The translations under genes and the position numbers were made by a program. DNA of 43,266 nt from a virus. The notes under the pieces were generated by a model, which searched no databases, was not told the origin of the DNA, and saw nothing but the letters and a program-made list of their open reading frames with translations. Below, in pieces: positions 1 through 6,510 of this stretch. Where the stretch lies: positions 1 through 43,266 of IMG/VR virus record IMGVR_UViG_3300020129_000122; one strand, written 5' to 3'. Position 1 is the first letter of the stretch. The number at the start of each line of letters is the position of its first letter.

Positions 1-42
1 CTCTTCGAAGAGCCCCAACAGTCCACGGCTGGGCAACGGTAG
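1..42 (+). CDS. 3' end of the ribbon-helix-helix gene (partial, continues from the right end)
   Basis: These 14 codons, ending in TAG at 40-42, are the last residues (SSKSP-type frame not used; the correct frame ends QQSTAGQR) of the gene seen complete at 42951-43181. They appear here only because the circular genome was cut inside that gene. The 66-residue gene follows 8 bp after the stop. Confidence 0.9.
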   Translation, partial: LFEEPQQSTAGQR

Positions 43-127
43 GGCCACAAATGGCCTACGAAAAGTCCCACGAGCGGGACCTCGTGCTCAGCAAGGAAGA
101 AGCAAAGCTCGTGAAGCAGACGGCCGC
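1..127. repeat. Terminal overlap, copy 1 (identical to 43140-43266)
   Basis: Bases 1-127 match the last 127 bases of the window exactly. A repeat of exactly 127 bp is what a de Bruijn assembler run at k=127 leaves on a circular contig. I therefore read it as a circularity mark and not as a biological terminal repeat. It contains the last codons of the ribbon-helix-helix gene and the start of the 66-residue gene. Removing one copy gives a unit of 43,139 bp. Confidence 0.95.
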
Positions 128-251
128 GCGCCTCGGGGTCTCGGAGGAAGAGGCGGCCACCCTGGTGGTCAAGGCATCGATTGCCAGGCGGATGAGGAAG
201 AGGACAGGGAAGGCGCCGGGCAAGGTCTACGCAATCGGCCGCAACAGGTAG
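51..251 (+). CDS. Small hypothetical protein, helical, basic C-terminus (66 aa)
   Basis: The reading frame starts at ATG 51, 8 bp after the ribbon-helix-helix gene, so the two are probably co-transcribed in the rightward early operon. The protein is charged and helical. A Glu/Lys-rich first half contains an LGVSEEEAATLVV segment that could form a small helix-turn-helix, followed by a strongly basic tail (RRMRKRTGK) typical of nucleic-acid binders. No family is recognised. The start is repeated at 43190 because of the terminal overlap. A small DNA-binding accessory protein is plausible but unproven. Confidence 0.7.
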   Translation: MAYEKSHERDLVLSKEEAKLVKQTAARLGVSEEEAATLVVKASIARRMRKRTGKAPGKVYAIGRNR

Positions 252-306
252 GACCCGACCGGGCACGAGCCCGGCGAGAACGAACAAGAATCAGGAGAAG
301 GGCACC

Positions 307-339
307 ATGCTTTCCCGAGGGCTCGCGCCTTGGATATGA
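307..339 (+). CDS. Possible 10-codon leader peptide upstream of the replication gene
   Basis: A good Shine-Dalgarno (GGAGAAGG, 294-301) sits at normal distance from ATG 307, which opens a frame encoding MLSRGLAPWI and stops at TGA 337-339. That stop overlaps the ATG at 336 of the DUF1376 gene as ATGA. The ribosome site therefore serves the leader directly, and the replication gene would be reached by translational coupling. An alternative is that initiation occurs at TTG 330 of the larger frame. The leader is inferred from signals only. Confidence 0.4.
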   Translation: MLSRGLAPWI

Positions 340-1151
340 CACACGCAGCGCTGTCCGAGCCGCTCGTGCCCGTGGATTGCGATCTTCGGGGCTTGCCCTG
401 GATGCCGATCGATACGGTGCGGCTTCTCGACTCCGACCTTTTCGCCCTAGCCACTGGCGATGAATTCAAGGCCGCCGTGGCGCTCTGGTGCAAGGCCTGG
501 CAGCAAGTCCCGGCCGCGAGCCTCCCGAACGATGATCGCGTGCTCGCGCACTTGTCAGGCGCCGGGTCCCGGTGGAAGAAGGTGATGCCCCAGGCGCTCC
601 GTGGCTTCGTGTTATGCGCGGACGGCCGCTGGTATCACCCCGTGATCGCCGAGAAGGCCCTCGAAGCATGGTCCCACCGCAAGGCGCAACGCGAACGCGC
701 GGGAAAGCGATGGCACAAACCCGGCAATGCCACGGGTGATCCCACGGCACATGCCACGGCATGTCCCACGGCAATGCAAGGGACAGGGACAGGACAGGGA
801 CAAGACCTTGAAAAGACTGGATCCGCTAAAGCGGATCTGGCCACAGCTTCCCCGTGTCCCCATCTCGAAATCATCGGGCTTTACCACAAGCACCTTCCCA
901 TGGGCCGACAGGTCAAGCCCGAGCTTTGGTCCGGGACCCGAGCCAAGCATTTGCAGGCGCGTTGGCGGGAGGAAGCGAAGCGCCAGAAGCTCGGCTGGTG
1001 GGAGAAGTTCTTCGTCTACTGCGCCGAATCGAAATTCCTGACCGGGCAGGTCCCGCCCAACGGCGATCACAAGCAGTTCGAGATCAGCCTCGACTGGATC
1101 GTCAATCCGCAGAACTTCGTGAAGATCTACGAGGGGAAATACCACTCATGA
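336..1151 (+). CDS. DUF1376 (YdaU-like) replication protein
   Basis: The N-terminal ~110 residues match the DUF1376/YdaU pattern seen in phage replication modules: a LPWMPIDTVRLLDSDLFAL-type opening, a WCKAWQQVPAASLP segment, then a winged-helix-like part and an HPVIAEKAL segment. Such proteins normally sit where lambda has its O initiator, next to a helicase or loader. The middle (about residues 125-160) is low complexity and is coded by 12-bp tandem repeats. The C-terminal part is helical and Trp-rich. Start ATG 336 is chosen because it forms ATGA with the leader stop; TTG 330 is also possible. The stop overlaps the dnaB start (ATGA 1148-1151). The role in origin recognition is inferred from family and context. 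Confidence 0.8.
   Translation: MTHAALSEPLVPVDCDLRGLPWMPIDTVRLLDSDLFALATGDEFKAAVALWCKAWQQVPAASLPNDDRVLAHLSGAGSRWKKVMPQALRGFVLCADGRWYHPVIAEKALEAWSHRKAQRERAGKRWHKPGNATGDPTAHATACPTAMQGTGTGQGQDLEKTGSAKADLATASPCPHLEIIGLYHKHLPMGRQVKPELWSGTRAKHLQARWREEAKRQKLGWWEKFFVYCAESKFLTGQVPPNGDHKQFEISLDWIVNPQNFVKIYEGKYHS
729..837. other. Candidate replication origin: four 12-bp tandem repeats plus a palindrome inside the replication gene
   Basis: Four 12-bp units with the core (G/C)CCACGG lie head to tail at 729-740, 741-752, 753-764 and 765-776. A GGACAG-rich tract (780-805) follows, and then a perfect 8-bp inverted repeat GATCCGCT-AA-AGCGGATC at 820-837. The repeats code for a four-residue pattern (A/P-T-A/G-x). 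In lambda the origin is four iterons inside the O gene. The arrangement here is similar in position and copy number, but the region is not AT-rich. The origin call is an inference. Confidence 0.4.
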
Positions 1152-2590
1152 AACGCGACCTCGCCGACAACAGCGACGGCATGCTGCAGCTCGCGATCCC
1201 GCCGCACAGCGTCGAGGCGGAGCAGTCCCTCCTCGGCGCGCTGTTGCTGGACAACTCTGCCTACGACCGGGTCATTGACCTAGTCACCGAGAAAGACTTC
1301 TACCGGGACGATCACCGGCGCATCTACAAGCAACTCGTGCGGATGATCGAAAGCAACCGTCCGGCGGACTTGGTGACGCTGGCCGACGCACTCGACAAGG
1401 ACCTTGAGAAGATTCCCGGGGGCCTTGGCTACCTCAGCACCCTGATGCAAAACAGCCCCGGATCCACGAACGTGCGCCGCTATGCCGAGATCGTGTCCGA
1501 CCGGGCGAAGAAGAGGGCGCTGATCCTGTTATGCGCCGAGCTTTCGAACGAGGCCTTCGGGCCCGCAGCGCTCCCCGCGGCCGACATGGTCGACAAAGCC
1601 TCCGAGCAGCTTTTCGCACTGAGCTTGCGCACCGGCACCCAGACCGCAGTTCCGTTCGGGACGTTGCTCGCCAAGGTCATGGAGGGCGTCGACCAGCGCT
1701 ACCACAGCGAGAACCAGACGATCACCGGCGTGGCCACGGGGTTCGTGGACCTCGACGACAAGACGGCAGGATTTCAGCGCGGGGACCTGATCATCATTGC
1801 CGGGCGTCCTTCGATGGGGAAGACCGCGCTGGCAATGAACATCGTCGAGGAAGTCTCCGTGCAGCAGGGGCTTCCTTCGCTGGTGTTGTCCCTCGAAATG
1901 GCGAATACGCAGCTCGCGCAGCGGATGCTCGGATCCTCGGCTCGAGTCAACCAGCACGCGCTGCGCACGGGGCGGCTGTCCGATGAAAGCTGGTCGAAGC
2001 TCTCCGTGGCGATGGGGAAGCTGCACGAAGCGCCGATCATCATCGAGGAGACCTTCGACCTCAATCCGGCCACGCTCAGGGCCAAGGCCAGGCGCGCGCA
2101 CCGCGAATGCGGAGGCTTGGGCCTGATCGTCGTGGACTACCTGCAGCTCATGGAGTCGACCGGCGATGGCAGGAATGACCAGATCTCGGAGATCACCCGC
2201 GGCCTGAAGCGCATCGCCAAGGAATTGGATGTTCCGGTAGTCGCGCTCTCGCAGTTGAACCGCGCCCTCGAGAAGCGCCCGAACAAGCGCCCGATGATGG
2301 CCGACCTGCGGGACTCCGGGGCCATCGAACAGGATGCGGACGTCATCCTCTTCCTCTACCGCGACGAGGTGTACTTCCCCGACAAAGTAGAGTCCTTCGG
2401 ACTGGCCGAACTGATCATCGGCAAGCAGCGGAACGGCGAGATCGGGACCGTGTACCTGACGTTCCTGAAGGACTACACACGCTTCGAGAACCGCGCCGCG
2501 TCAGCGGACTTAGTCAGCTACGCGCCCAGGGCGCCGCGCTCTCGCGCATTCGACGATTCACAGCAGTCCCGGGCCGACCTCTATGGCTGA
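1148..2590 (+). CDS. dnaB: Replicative DNA helicase, DnaB family
   Basis: This 480-residue protein has full DnaB length and order. The N-terminal domain opens with the typical PPHSVEAEQSLLGALLLD segment, followed by a linker and the RecA-like ATPase domain. The Walker A motif GRPSMGKT is at residues 219-226 and Walker B (LIVVDYLQL) ends near Asp330. The downstream SQLNRALEKR, LRDSGAIEQDAD and KQRNGEIG segments are the conserved C-terminal motifs. It is the hexameric 5'-3' helicase for phage forks. ATG 1148 is chosen because it overlaps the preceding stop (ATGA), although the open frame extends further upstream. No separate helicase loader is obvious; the DUF1376 protein is the candidate partner. 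Confidence 0.96.
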   Translation: MKRDLADNSDGMLQLAIPPHSVEAEQSLLGALLLDNSAYDRVIDLVTEKDFYRDDHRRIYKQLVRMIESNRPADLVTLADALDKDLEKIPGGLGYLSTLMQNSPGSTNVRRYAEIVSDRAKKRALILLCAELSNEAFGPAALPAADMVDKASEQLFALSLRTGTQTAVPFGTLLAKVMEGVDQRYHSENQTITGVATGFVDLDDKTAGFQRGDLIIIAGRPSMGKTALAMNIVEEVSVQQGLPSLVLSLEMANTQLAQRMLGSSARVNQHALRTGRLSDESWSKLSVAMGKLHEAPIIIEETFDLNPATLRAKARRAHRECGGLGLIVVDYLQLMESTGDGRNDQISEITRGLKRIAKELDVPVVALSQLNRALEKRPNKRPMMADLRDSGAIEQDADVILFLYRDEVYFPDKVESFGLAELIIGKQRNGEIGTVYLTFLKDYTRFENRAASADLVSYAPRAPRSRAFDDSQQSRADLYG

Positions 2591-2651
2591 GCCCGCGAAA
2601 TCCCGTACGGCAATCAACCCGGCCGCAGCTTGGCCATTTCCCGGAGGAAAG

Positions 2652-2957
2652 ATGGAAACCACAGCAGGCACCAACGGCAGCAAGAGCCCACGCGGCAGGA
2701 AGGACGCGGACAAGCAGGAGCAGGTCATCAAGACGAAGATCATCAAGGACGGCATCGACAAGCTCGTCGCGCTGAAGAAAGCGGCCGACGACGCGGCGAC
2801 CGACTTCAACGATGCGGTAAAGGCCGCGGCCGAGAAGTCGGGCCTCCTGGCCACGACGGTTAAGAAGTTCGTTGTCGCGCGCGCCGGCGAGAACTTCGAG
2901 GAGGCGCAGCGCAAGGTCGAGCAGCTCGCGCTCGTGTTCGAGGAAGTCGGGGGCTGA
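2652..2957 (+). CDS. Small helical hypothetical protein, loosely GapR-like (101 aa)
   Basis: ATG 2652 is preceded by a strong ribosome site (GGAGGAAAG, 2643-2651). An upstream ATG at 2583 is in frame but has no such site and lies inside dnaB. After a disordered N-terminus (about 20 residues) the protein is helical: a segment IKDGIDKLVALKKAADD, then an AEKSGLLATTVKKFVVAR segment and a C-terminal helix. The order of charged coil, a Gly-containing turn and a basic helix recalls DUF2312/GapR DNA-binding proteins, but the match is by eye and weak. It lies between helicase and recombination genes. Confidence 0.75.
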   Translation: METTAGTNGSKSPRGRKDADKQEQVIKTKIIKDGIDKLVALKKAADDAATDFNDAVKAAAEKSGLLATTVKKFVVARAGENFEEAQRKVEQLALVFEEVGG

Positions 2958-2958
2958 C

Positions 2959-3354
2959 ATGTCCGGGCGCGGCACCCTCGTGGACAAGTGCGATCGGTGC
3001 GGTGCGTGGCTCGCCAAGATGGAGGCGGGCCAGCATCGCGCAGTCGAGGCTGTCTACGGGGAGCTTGCCGAGCAGTTGGACTGGCCACGGGGCTCAGGGA
3101 TCAAGCGCACGCCCTGGCAATGGCATCAGCTTGTCCTCGGGGCCTTTGCGCAGGAGCAGGGGTGGAAGCCGGAATTCCTACCGGCGTTGAATGGCGACGG
3201 CTTCGTGATGACGACCCGCATGAAGCAATCCCGGCTCACGCGCAAGCAGGGGCAGGACCTAAAGCATTTCGTCCGGGCCTGGGCTATCGATAACGGGGTG
3301 ATATTGCGCGAACCGGAGCACGACGAGATTCCCCCGGTGGAAGCGTACGCATGA
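2959..3354 (+). CDS. ninB: NinB-like recombination protein (lambda Orf family)
   Basis: The 131-residue product matches the NinB/Orf family in its core: HRAVEAVYGELAEQLDW, the KRTPWQWHQLVLGAF segment (family position W-K-H), a GDGFVMTTR strand and the MTTRMKQSRLTRKQGQDL-type helix before an AWAIDNGV end. A CDRC pair near residues 11-14 extends the N-terminus and may bind metal. Lambda Orf is a ssDNA/SSB-binding mediator that helps annealing proteins in recombination. Here it would assist the ERF annealase coded at 37770-38585. It starts 1 bp after the preceding stop and overlaps the next gene by ATGA. Confidence 0.8.
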   Translation: MSGRGTLVDKCDRCGAWLAKMEAGQHRAVEAVYGELAEQLDWPRGSGIKRTPWQWHQLVLGAFAQEQGWKPEFLPALNGDGFVMTTRMKQSRLTRKQGQDLKHFVRAWAIDNGVILREPEHDEIPPVEAYA

Positions 3355-3620
3355 CGCCCGCCGAAATGGCCGAGATTCAGATCCTCGTGATGAAGAAGGC
3401 AAACCGCCGGCGCTCGCAATGCAGCGGCAAGTGGAAGTTCGCCACGTTCGAGGGCGCGAAGGTGGCCATCCGGCATCGGGGCATGGAGCCCTACCGGTGC
3501 GGGGTGTGCAGCCAGTTCCATGTAGGCACGCCGGACAGGATGCGCCGGGTTGCGATCAAGGGCGCGCGCGAGCGCCTGAAGCTGCGCAGCCGAGAGCTGG
3601 ACGAGGAGGTAGCCGCCTGA
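3351..3620 (+). CDS. Small basic hypothetical protein with CxxC (89 aa)
   Basis: The frame starts with an ATGA overlap onto the NinB stop. The protein is basic and has three cysteines: one near residue 24 (SQCSGKWKF) and a YRCGVCSQFHVG segment near 49-60, a pattern common in small phage zinc-ribbon-like proteins. The C-terminus is an Arg-rich helix. It is translationally coupled to its neighbours in a recombination-gene cluster. A nucleic-acid-binding accessory role is likely, but no named family is recognised. Confidence 0.75.
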   Translation: MTPAEMAEIQILVMKKANRRRSQCSGKWKFATFEGAKVAIRHRGMEPYRCGVCSQFHVGTPDRMRRVAIKGARERLKLRSRELDEEVAA

Positions 3621-3844
3621 TGTTTCCGAGCCAATGGGTCCTGCGCGCTGTCGCGATCTTCCCGGCCACAAGAGCGGTCCTCGAAACGCTGGCCGAGCGC
3701 CACGGCGCGAAGAGCGGTCAGGCAGTCGTCGATGGCCTGCTTTCAGAGGGTCGGCTGGTGATGCTCGGGGAGCGGCGCGCGGCGCGGTACTGCCTGCCTC
3801 AAAACGCGCCGAGAAACAGGAAGCGAGCGAGGAGGGGGCAATGA
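3620..3844 (+). CDS. Small hypothetical protein, winged-helix-like (74 aa)
   Basis: ATG 3620 overlaps the preceding TGA by one base (TGATG). The helical segment ATRAVLETLAERHGAKSGQA, followed by VVDGLLSEGRLVMLGERRA and a short strand, resembles a small winged-helix domain. The end is very basic (NRKRARRG). The stop overlaps the next ATG (ATGA 3841-3844). The function is not recognised; DNA binding is inferred from fold and charge. Confidence 0.7.
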   Translation: MFPSQWVLRAVAIFPATRAVLETLAERHGAKSGQAVVDGLLSEGRLVMLGERRAARYCLPQNAPRNRKRARRGQ

Positions 3845-4080
3845 ACCTCACCATCGGCTGCCTCTACTCGTGCAACGTCTGCGGAATCAAGGACGCTGAG
3901 GTCCAAGTCCCGGCGCGAGGGGCTGAGGACGTTATCGCGTGGATGAATGGCACCTTGACGCCCCACCTTGTAGCCGATCACGAGCAGCGCAGCCCGGGTT
4001 GTCGTCCTCAGAGCTTGAGCCAGGTGAAGATCCCGATGCCTGCCGGCACAGACCGCGTCGGGGGAGCTCCAGCGCAATGA
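3841..4080 (+). CDS. Hypothetical protein with N-terminal CxxC (79 aa)
   Basis: The frame lies between two ATGA overlaps (3841-3844 and 4077-4080), so it is coupled to both neighbours. The first 20 residues contain CLYSCNVCG, giving a possible zinc knuckle. A segment with a conserved-looking HLVADHE follows, and the last 25 residues are low-complexity. No family is recognised. The tight packing between recombination genes supports it as real. Confidence 0.65.
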   Translation: MNLTIGCLYSCNVCGIKDAEVQVPARGAEDVIAWMNGTLTPHLVADHEQRSPGCRPQSLSQVKIPMPAGTDRVGGAPAQ

Positions 4081-4553
4081 TCCTCGTCCTCCCATACCCG
4101 ATCAGCGCCAACCGCTACTGGATCAGCTTCTGGGCGGCCAAGGCGAAGCGCGTCATCACCGGCGTCACCAAGGAGGCCAAGGCCTTTAAGGACGAGTGCG
4201 GATGGCGAGCCAAGGCTGCCGGTGTGCACACGCCGATGGAGGGCACTATCGAGTTGCGGATCGCGCTGATCCCGAAGAACAAAGTCTGCATGGATCTCGA
4301 CAACGCACTCAAGGTCACCATCGACGCCTTGAAGGGCATCGTGTACGCGGACGATTCTCAGGTATACCGGATCGTGGCCGAGCGGAAGGAAGCGGACCCG
4401 AGCGGCGCGCGGCTGGAGATCGAGATCGTGCCGCTGGTGCTGCCGGTGCCCGCGGGCGAGATGTTCGAGGTCCCGGTGGCGACTCGCAACCCCAGGGCAA
4501 AGCCGATCCCGGCCGCGAAGCCGCCGCTCGAGCGCGGGGACGTGCCGTTCTGA
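4077..4553 (+). CDS. rusA: RusA-family Holliday junction resolvase
   Basis: The protein (158 aa) has the RusA signature: an N-terminal LPYPISANRYW strand, then DLDNALK with Asp73, Asp75, Asn76 and Lys79, Asp83 in IDAL, and ADDSQV with Asp92/Asp93. In RusA the aspartates hold the catalytic metal that cuts Holliday junctions. About 40 extra C-terminal residues, rich in Pro and Ala, go beyond the usual ~120. Start ATG 4077 overlaps the previous stop. In phage it would resolve recombination or replication branches before packaging. Confidence 0.92.
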   Translation: MILVLPYPISANRYWISFWAAKAKRVITGVTKEAKAFKDECGWRAKAAGVHTPMEGTIELRIALIPKNKVCMDLDNALKVTIDALKGIVYADDSQVYRIVAERKEADPSGARLEIEIVPLVLPVPAGEMFEVPVATRNPRAKPIPAAKPPLERGDVPF

Positions 4554-4783
4554 TGGAAACCAACTGGCTGCATCCCAGATTGGTCGAATTGGCGGAAGCC
4601 CGCGAGAAGCTGGAACGCGACTTCCCGGGCGTCGACATTGATGCGATTCACCGCAAGCTGAAGAATTCCCCCGCCTCGCGTGCACCGAGGCAAGCGGGTA
4701 GCACCGCAGACGTCAAGCGAAGGAAGGGCGTCCCGAGTACCGGCTGCGTGAAGGCAGGTTCGATTCCTGCCGGGGGAGCCTGA
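4553..4783 (+). CDS. Small hypothetical protein whose 3' half is a tRNA-like sequence (76 aa)
   Basis: ATG 4553 overlaps the RusA stop (TGATG) and TGA 4781-4783 overlaps the next ATG. The first ~38 residues are normal-looking helix (LVELAEAREKLERDFPGVD). From about residue 39 the coding sequence coincides with the tRNA-like element at 4667-4778, and the protein there is low-complexity Ser/Gly/Arg-rich. Either the end of the gene was replaced by the element, or the coding sequence and RNA share bases. The function is unknown. Confidence 0.55.
   Translation: METNWLHPRLVELAEAREKLERDFPGVDIDAIHRKLKNSPASRAPRQAGSTADVKRRKGVPSTGCVKAGSIPAGGA
4667..4778 (+). other. tRNA-like element (acceptor- and T-arm-like pairing, overlong interior)
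   Basis: A perfect T-arm-like hairpin GCAGG-TTCGATT-CCTGC (4754-4770) is followed directly by CGGGGGA (4771-4777), which pairs 7/7 with TCCCCCG at 4667-4673, as an acceptor stem would. Inside are a CCTCG/CGAGG hairpin with a 7-base loop (4674-4690) and a CGCAG/CTGCG long-range stem (4705-4709 with 4744-4748). Total length of about 112 nt is too long for a normal tRNA, the D- and anticodon arms are not canonical, and the end is GCCT where a tRNA would have CCA. It looks like a decayed or divergent tRNA or tRNA mimic. Confidence 0.45.
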
Positions 4784-5193
4784 TGGGCAACGTCAGCCTC
4801 GCGAAACTCCTGCGTAAGCAGCTTCCCGCGCTCCACGAAACGGCGCTGCCCACGATCCTCAAGGGCCAGCCAGCCCCCTCCAAGCCGGTGAATGGCACGC
4901 AGCGCAGCCGCAGCCTGCTCGACGTCGCCCACGAGGCCCCGTGCTGCCTCCAGCTCGGCGCGAAGGGCTGCGGGACCCATCCCTCGGTCCCCTGCCACTC
5001 CGACATGCTCGCGCACGGCCGCGGCGCAGGCCTGAAAAGCCACGACTGCCTCGCGGTCCCTGGCTGCCCTGCCTGCCATGACGCCTTCACCCGCAAGAAG
5101 CTCGGAAAGGAGGGCTACCTCACCGCCTGGGCGAACGGCATGGCGCGCTATCTCGTGTGGGCGTGGAAGAACGGGAAGCTGAGGCTCGCATGA
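4783..5193 (+). CDS. DUF1364 family nuclease-like protein (136 aa)
   Basis: The second half carries the cysteine/histidine pattern of DUF1364 phage proteins: CCLQLGAKGCG, an SVPCHSDM segment, LAHGRGAG with the HNH-like histidine, and VPGCPACHDAF. These are zinc-bound HNH-type folds found in lambdoid nin-like regions. The N-terminal 45 residues are basic and flexible. The gene overlaps the preceding stop by one base. Its place next to RusA and NinB suggests a recombination or DNA-processing role. Activity is inferred from the family only. Confidence 0.75.
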   Translation: MGNVSLAKLLRKQLPALHETALPTILKGQPAPSKPVNGTQRSRSLLDVAHEAPCCLQLGAKGCGTHPSVPCHSDMLAHGRGAGLKSHDCLAVPGCPACHDAFTRKKLGKEGYLTAWANGMARYLVWAWKNGKLRLA

Positions 5194-5208
5194 CAAAAAA
5201 AATAAGCG

Positions 5209-5406
5209 ATGGAAAATACAGTGGCTCTTAAGAACACGTATCGGCTTCCAAAGAAATTCTGGGCTGGATTCGTCGACGGGCGCCTTGACCTTCATCCATA
5301 CCCGAAAGATGACCCGCGTTACGGGGTCCTCTACACCAACGAGCGCGAGGCGAAAAATTGGTATCAGGACGTGCGCCGCGTTGAAATCAGAGAGGCAAAT
5401 AAATGA
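5209..5406 (+). CDS. Small hypothetical protein, AT-richer than its neighbours (65 aa)
   Basis: ATG 5209 lies 15 bp after the previous stop, in an A-rich stretch with only a weak ribosome site. The protein is aromatic and charged (YRLPKKFWAGFVDGRLDLHPYPKDD). Its codons use many more A/T third positions than neighbours, suggesting recent acquisition together with the next gene, which it overlaps by ATGA (5403-5406). No family is recognised. Confidence 0.7.
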   Translation: MENTVALKNTYRLPKKFWAGFVDGRLDLHPYPKDDPRYGVLYTNEREAKNWYQDVRRVEIREANK

Positions 5407-5900
5407 AGATCATTACATCGACATTGATCGACGGAAAGCCACACGTTGAATGCTCTTGCCCACGCGACAAAAATGAATGTGCGCTGGGCAAGAAGCGCCA
5501 TCTGGACACGGCGCAATTCAGGCAGTGCATGGTGCCCGCAGACGTCGAGGACGCTGGCGGGTATTTCGTCTATGTTCAAGCCTGCCGCCCCGGCGACCGC
5601 GCAATGCTTCAGCGCCCGGAGGGTTTAGACCTCGTCCGCGCTGCTCTTGCCGAGGGCCCGGACTGCTCTCTATGCAAAACAGATATTCGATCACGCGAAA
5701 AGGTCGGAGCCGTTTGCTACAACCCCGGCTGCCCACAAGGATGGGATCGAACTCCAAAACTAGAACGCGAGAACAGGATGCTGATAGCGGTTCTGGAGAG
5801 TATGGAGAAGTGGTTTTACGCCCACCACCCAGACTCGATGCCGACCGAGCGCGTTCAGATGCGCGCCGCCATCGCTAAGGCGACCACCACAGGCAGATGA
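5403..5900 (+). CDS. Hypothetical protein with two cysteine clusters (165 aa)
   Basis: The protein begins with a short beta segment and a CSCPRDKNECALG cluster, then has a second cluster, CSLCKTDI followed by VCYNPGCPQGW, that looks like a four-cysteine zinc ribbon. A C-terminal helical part contains an ERENRMLIAVLESMEKWF coil. Codon use is AT-richer than the flanking replication and packaging genes, as in the preceding gene. It overlaps the next start by ATGA (5897-5900). The role is unknown; a metal-binding accessory protein is likely. Confidence 0.7.
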   Translation: MKIITSTLIDGKPHVECSCPRDKNECALGKKRHLDTAQFRQCMVPADVEDAGGYFVYVQACRPGDRAMLQRPEGLDLVRAALAEGPDCSLCKTDIRSREKVGAVCYNPGCPQGWDRTPKLERENRMLIAVLESMEKWFYAHHPDSMPTERVQMRAAIAKATTTGR

Positions 5901-6163
5901 GCGCCGTCCTCCCAGTCGAAGCTATCTTCCCGCGGCGCCTGCCCTGGCACCTCATGTTCATCGACATGCACAAGGCTGGGGTTTCGTACTCACGGCAGGC
6001 AAACCTCCTCGGCATCGCGTGGGGCACCTTCCACCCGTGGCTGCAGGCCGACGGTCCCGAGCCTCGCCATAGTCTCGGAGCCGCGATCATAGCCATGCAC
6101 CGAGCCGTGTGCGGCGTCGAATTGTCGGAAAAGCGGCAGCGCGAGGCAGTCCTGCAGGCTTAG
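5897..6163 (+). CDS. HTH-like small protein just before the packaging genes (88 aa)
   Basis: The central segment (IDMHKAGVSYSRQANLLGIAWGTFHPWLQADG) has the spacing of a helix-turn-helix, and a second helix (GAAIIAMHRAVCGVE) resembles the domain end seen in phage regulators. It is the last gene before TerS, the position where lambdoid phages place their late regulator or antiterminator. I infer a late-gene regulator, with no family assignment. A short gap (6164-6195) follows. Confidence 0.6.
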   Translation: MSAVLPVEAIFPRRLPWHLMFIDMHKAGVSYSRQANLLGIAWGTFHPWLQADGPEPRHSLGAAIIAMHRAVCGVELSEKRQREAVLQA

Positions 6164-6195
6164 TGTTCGGCCCGTTGCGGTCCGAAAGACTAGGC

Positions 6196-6510
6196 GTGGA
6201 AATCAAAAAATCAAAGCGCGGCGGTCGGAGAGAGGGCGCAGGCCGGAAGAAAGGCGTGCCCAACAAGATCACGAAGACCGTGAAGATGATGATCCTTGCC
6301 GCCCTGGCCAAGGTGGGCGGCGAACGCTATCTCGTCAAGCAGGCGAAAGAGAACCCTACGGCCTTCCTCACGCTCCTCGGCAAGATCATGCCGACGCAGG
6401 TGGTTGGCGACGTGAGCCACAGCTATGTGGCGCACATTCCGCCGCCTGAGAACAACACCGAGGCATGGAAGCAACGGTACGCGCCCCAGCCCCAGCCGAC
6501 AAAGCACTAG
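6196..6510 (+). CDS. terS: Terminase small subunit
   Basis: The protein begins with the basic GGRREGAGRKKGVPNK segment typical of many TerS proteins, then a helical DNA-binding/oligomerisation part ending in PTAFLTLLGKIMP. TerS recognises the pac site and recruits TerL. GTG 6196 is chosen because it places this basic segment near the N-terminus. The open frame runs further upstream (from 6109), but that part overlaps the preceding gene and looks non-coding. The 3' end overlaps terL by 46 bp. Confidence 0.85.
   Translation: MEIKKSKRGGRREGAGRKKGVPNKITKTVKMMILAALAKVGGERYLVKQAKENPTAFLTLLGKIMPTQVVGDVSHSYVAHIPPPENNTEAWKQRYAPQPQPTKH

Noticed and set aside
1-127. Biological direct terminal repeat of the virion DNA
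   Set aside because: The length equals a common assembly k-mer and the TerL looks headful-type. Nothing else marks a fixed end.
780-805. GGACAG tract as a separate repeat element
   Set aside because: It is short, imperfect and lies in coding sequence; it is mentioned only as part of the candidate origin.
4667-4778. Ordinary tRNA gene
   Set aside because: The interior is too long, D- and anticodon arms are not canonical and no CCA is present, so it is listed only as tRNA-like.
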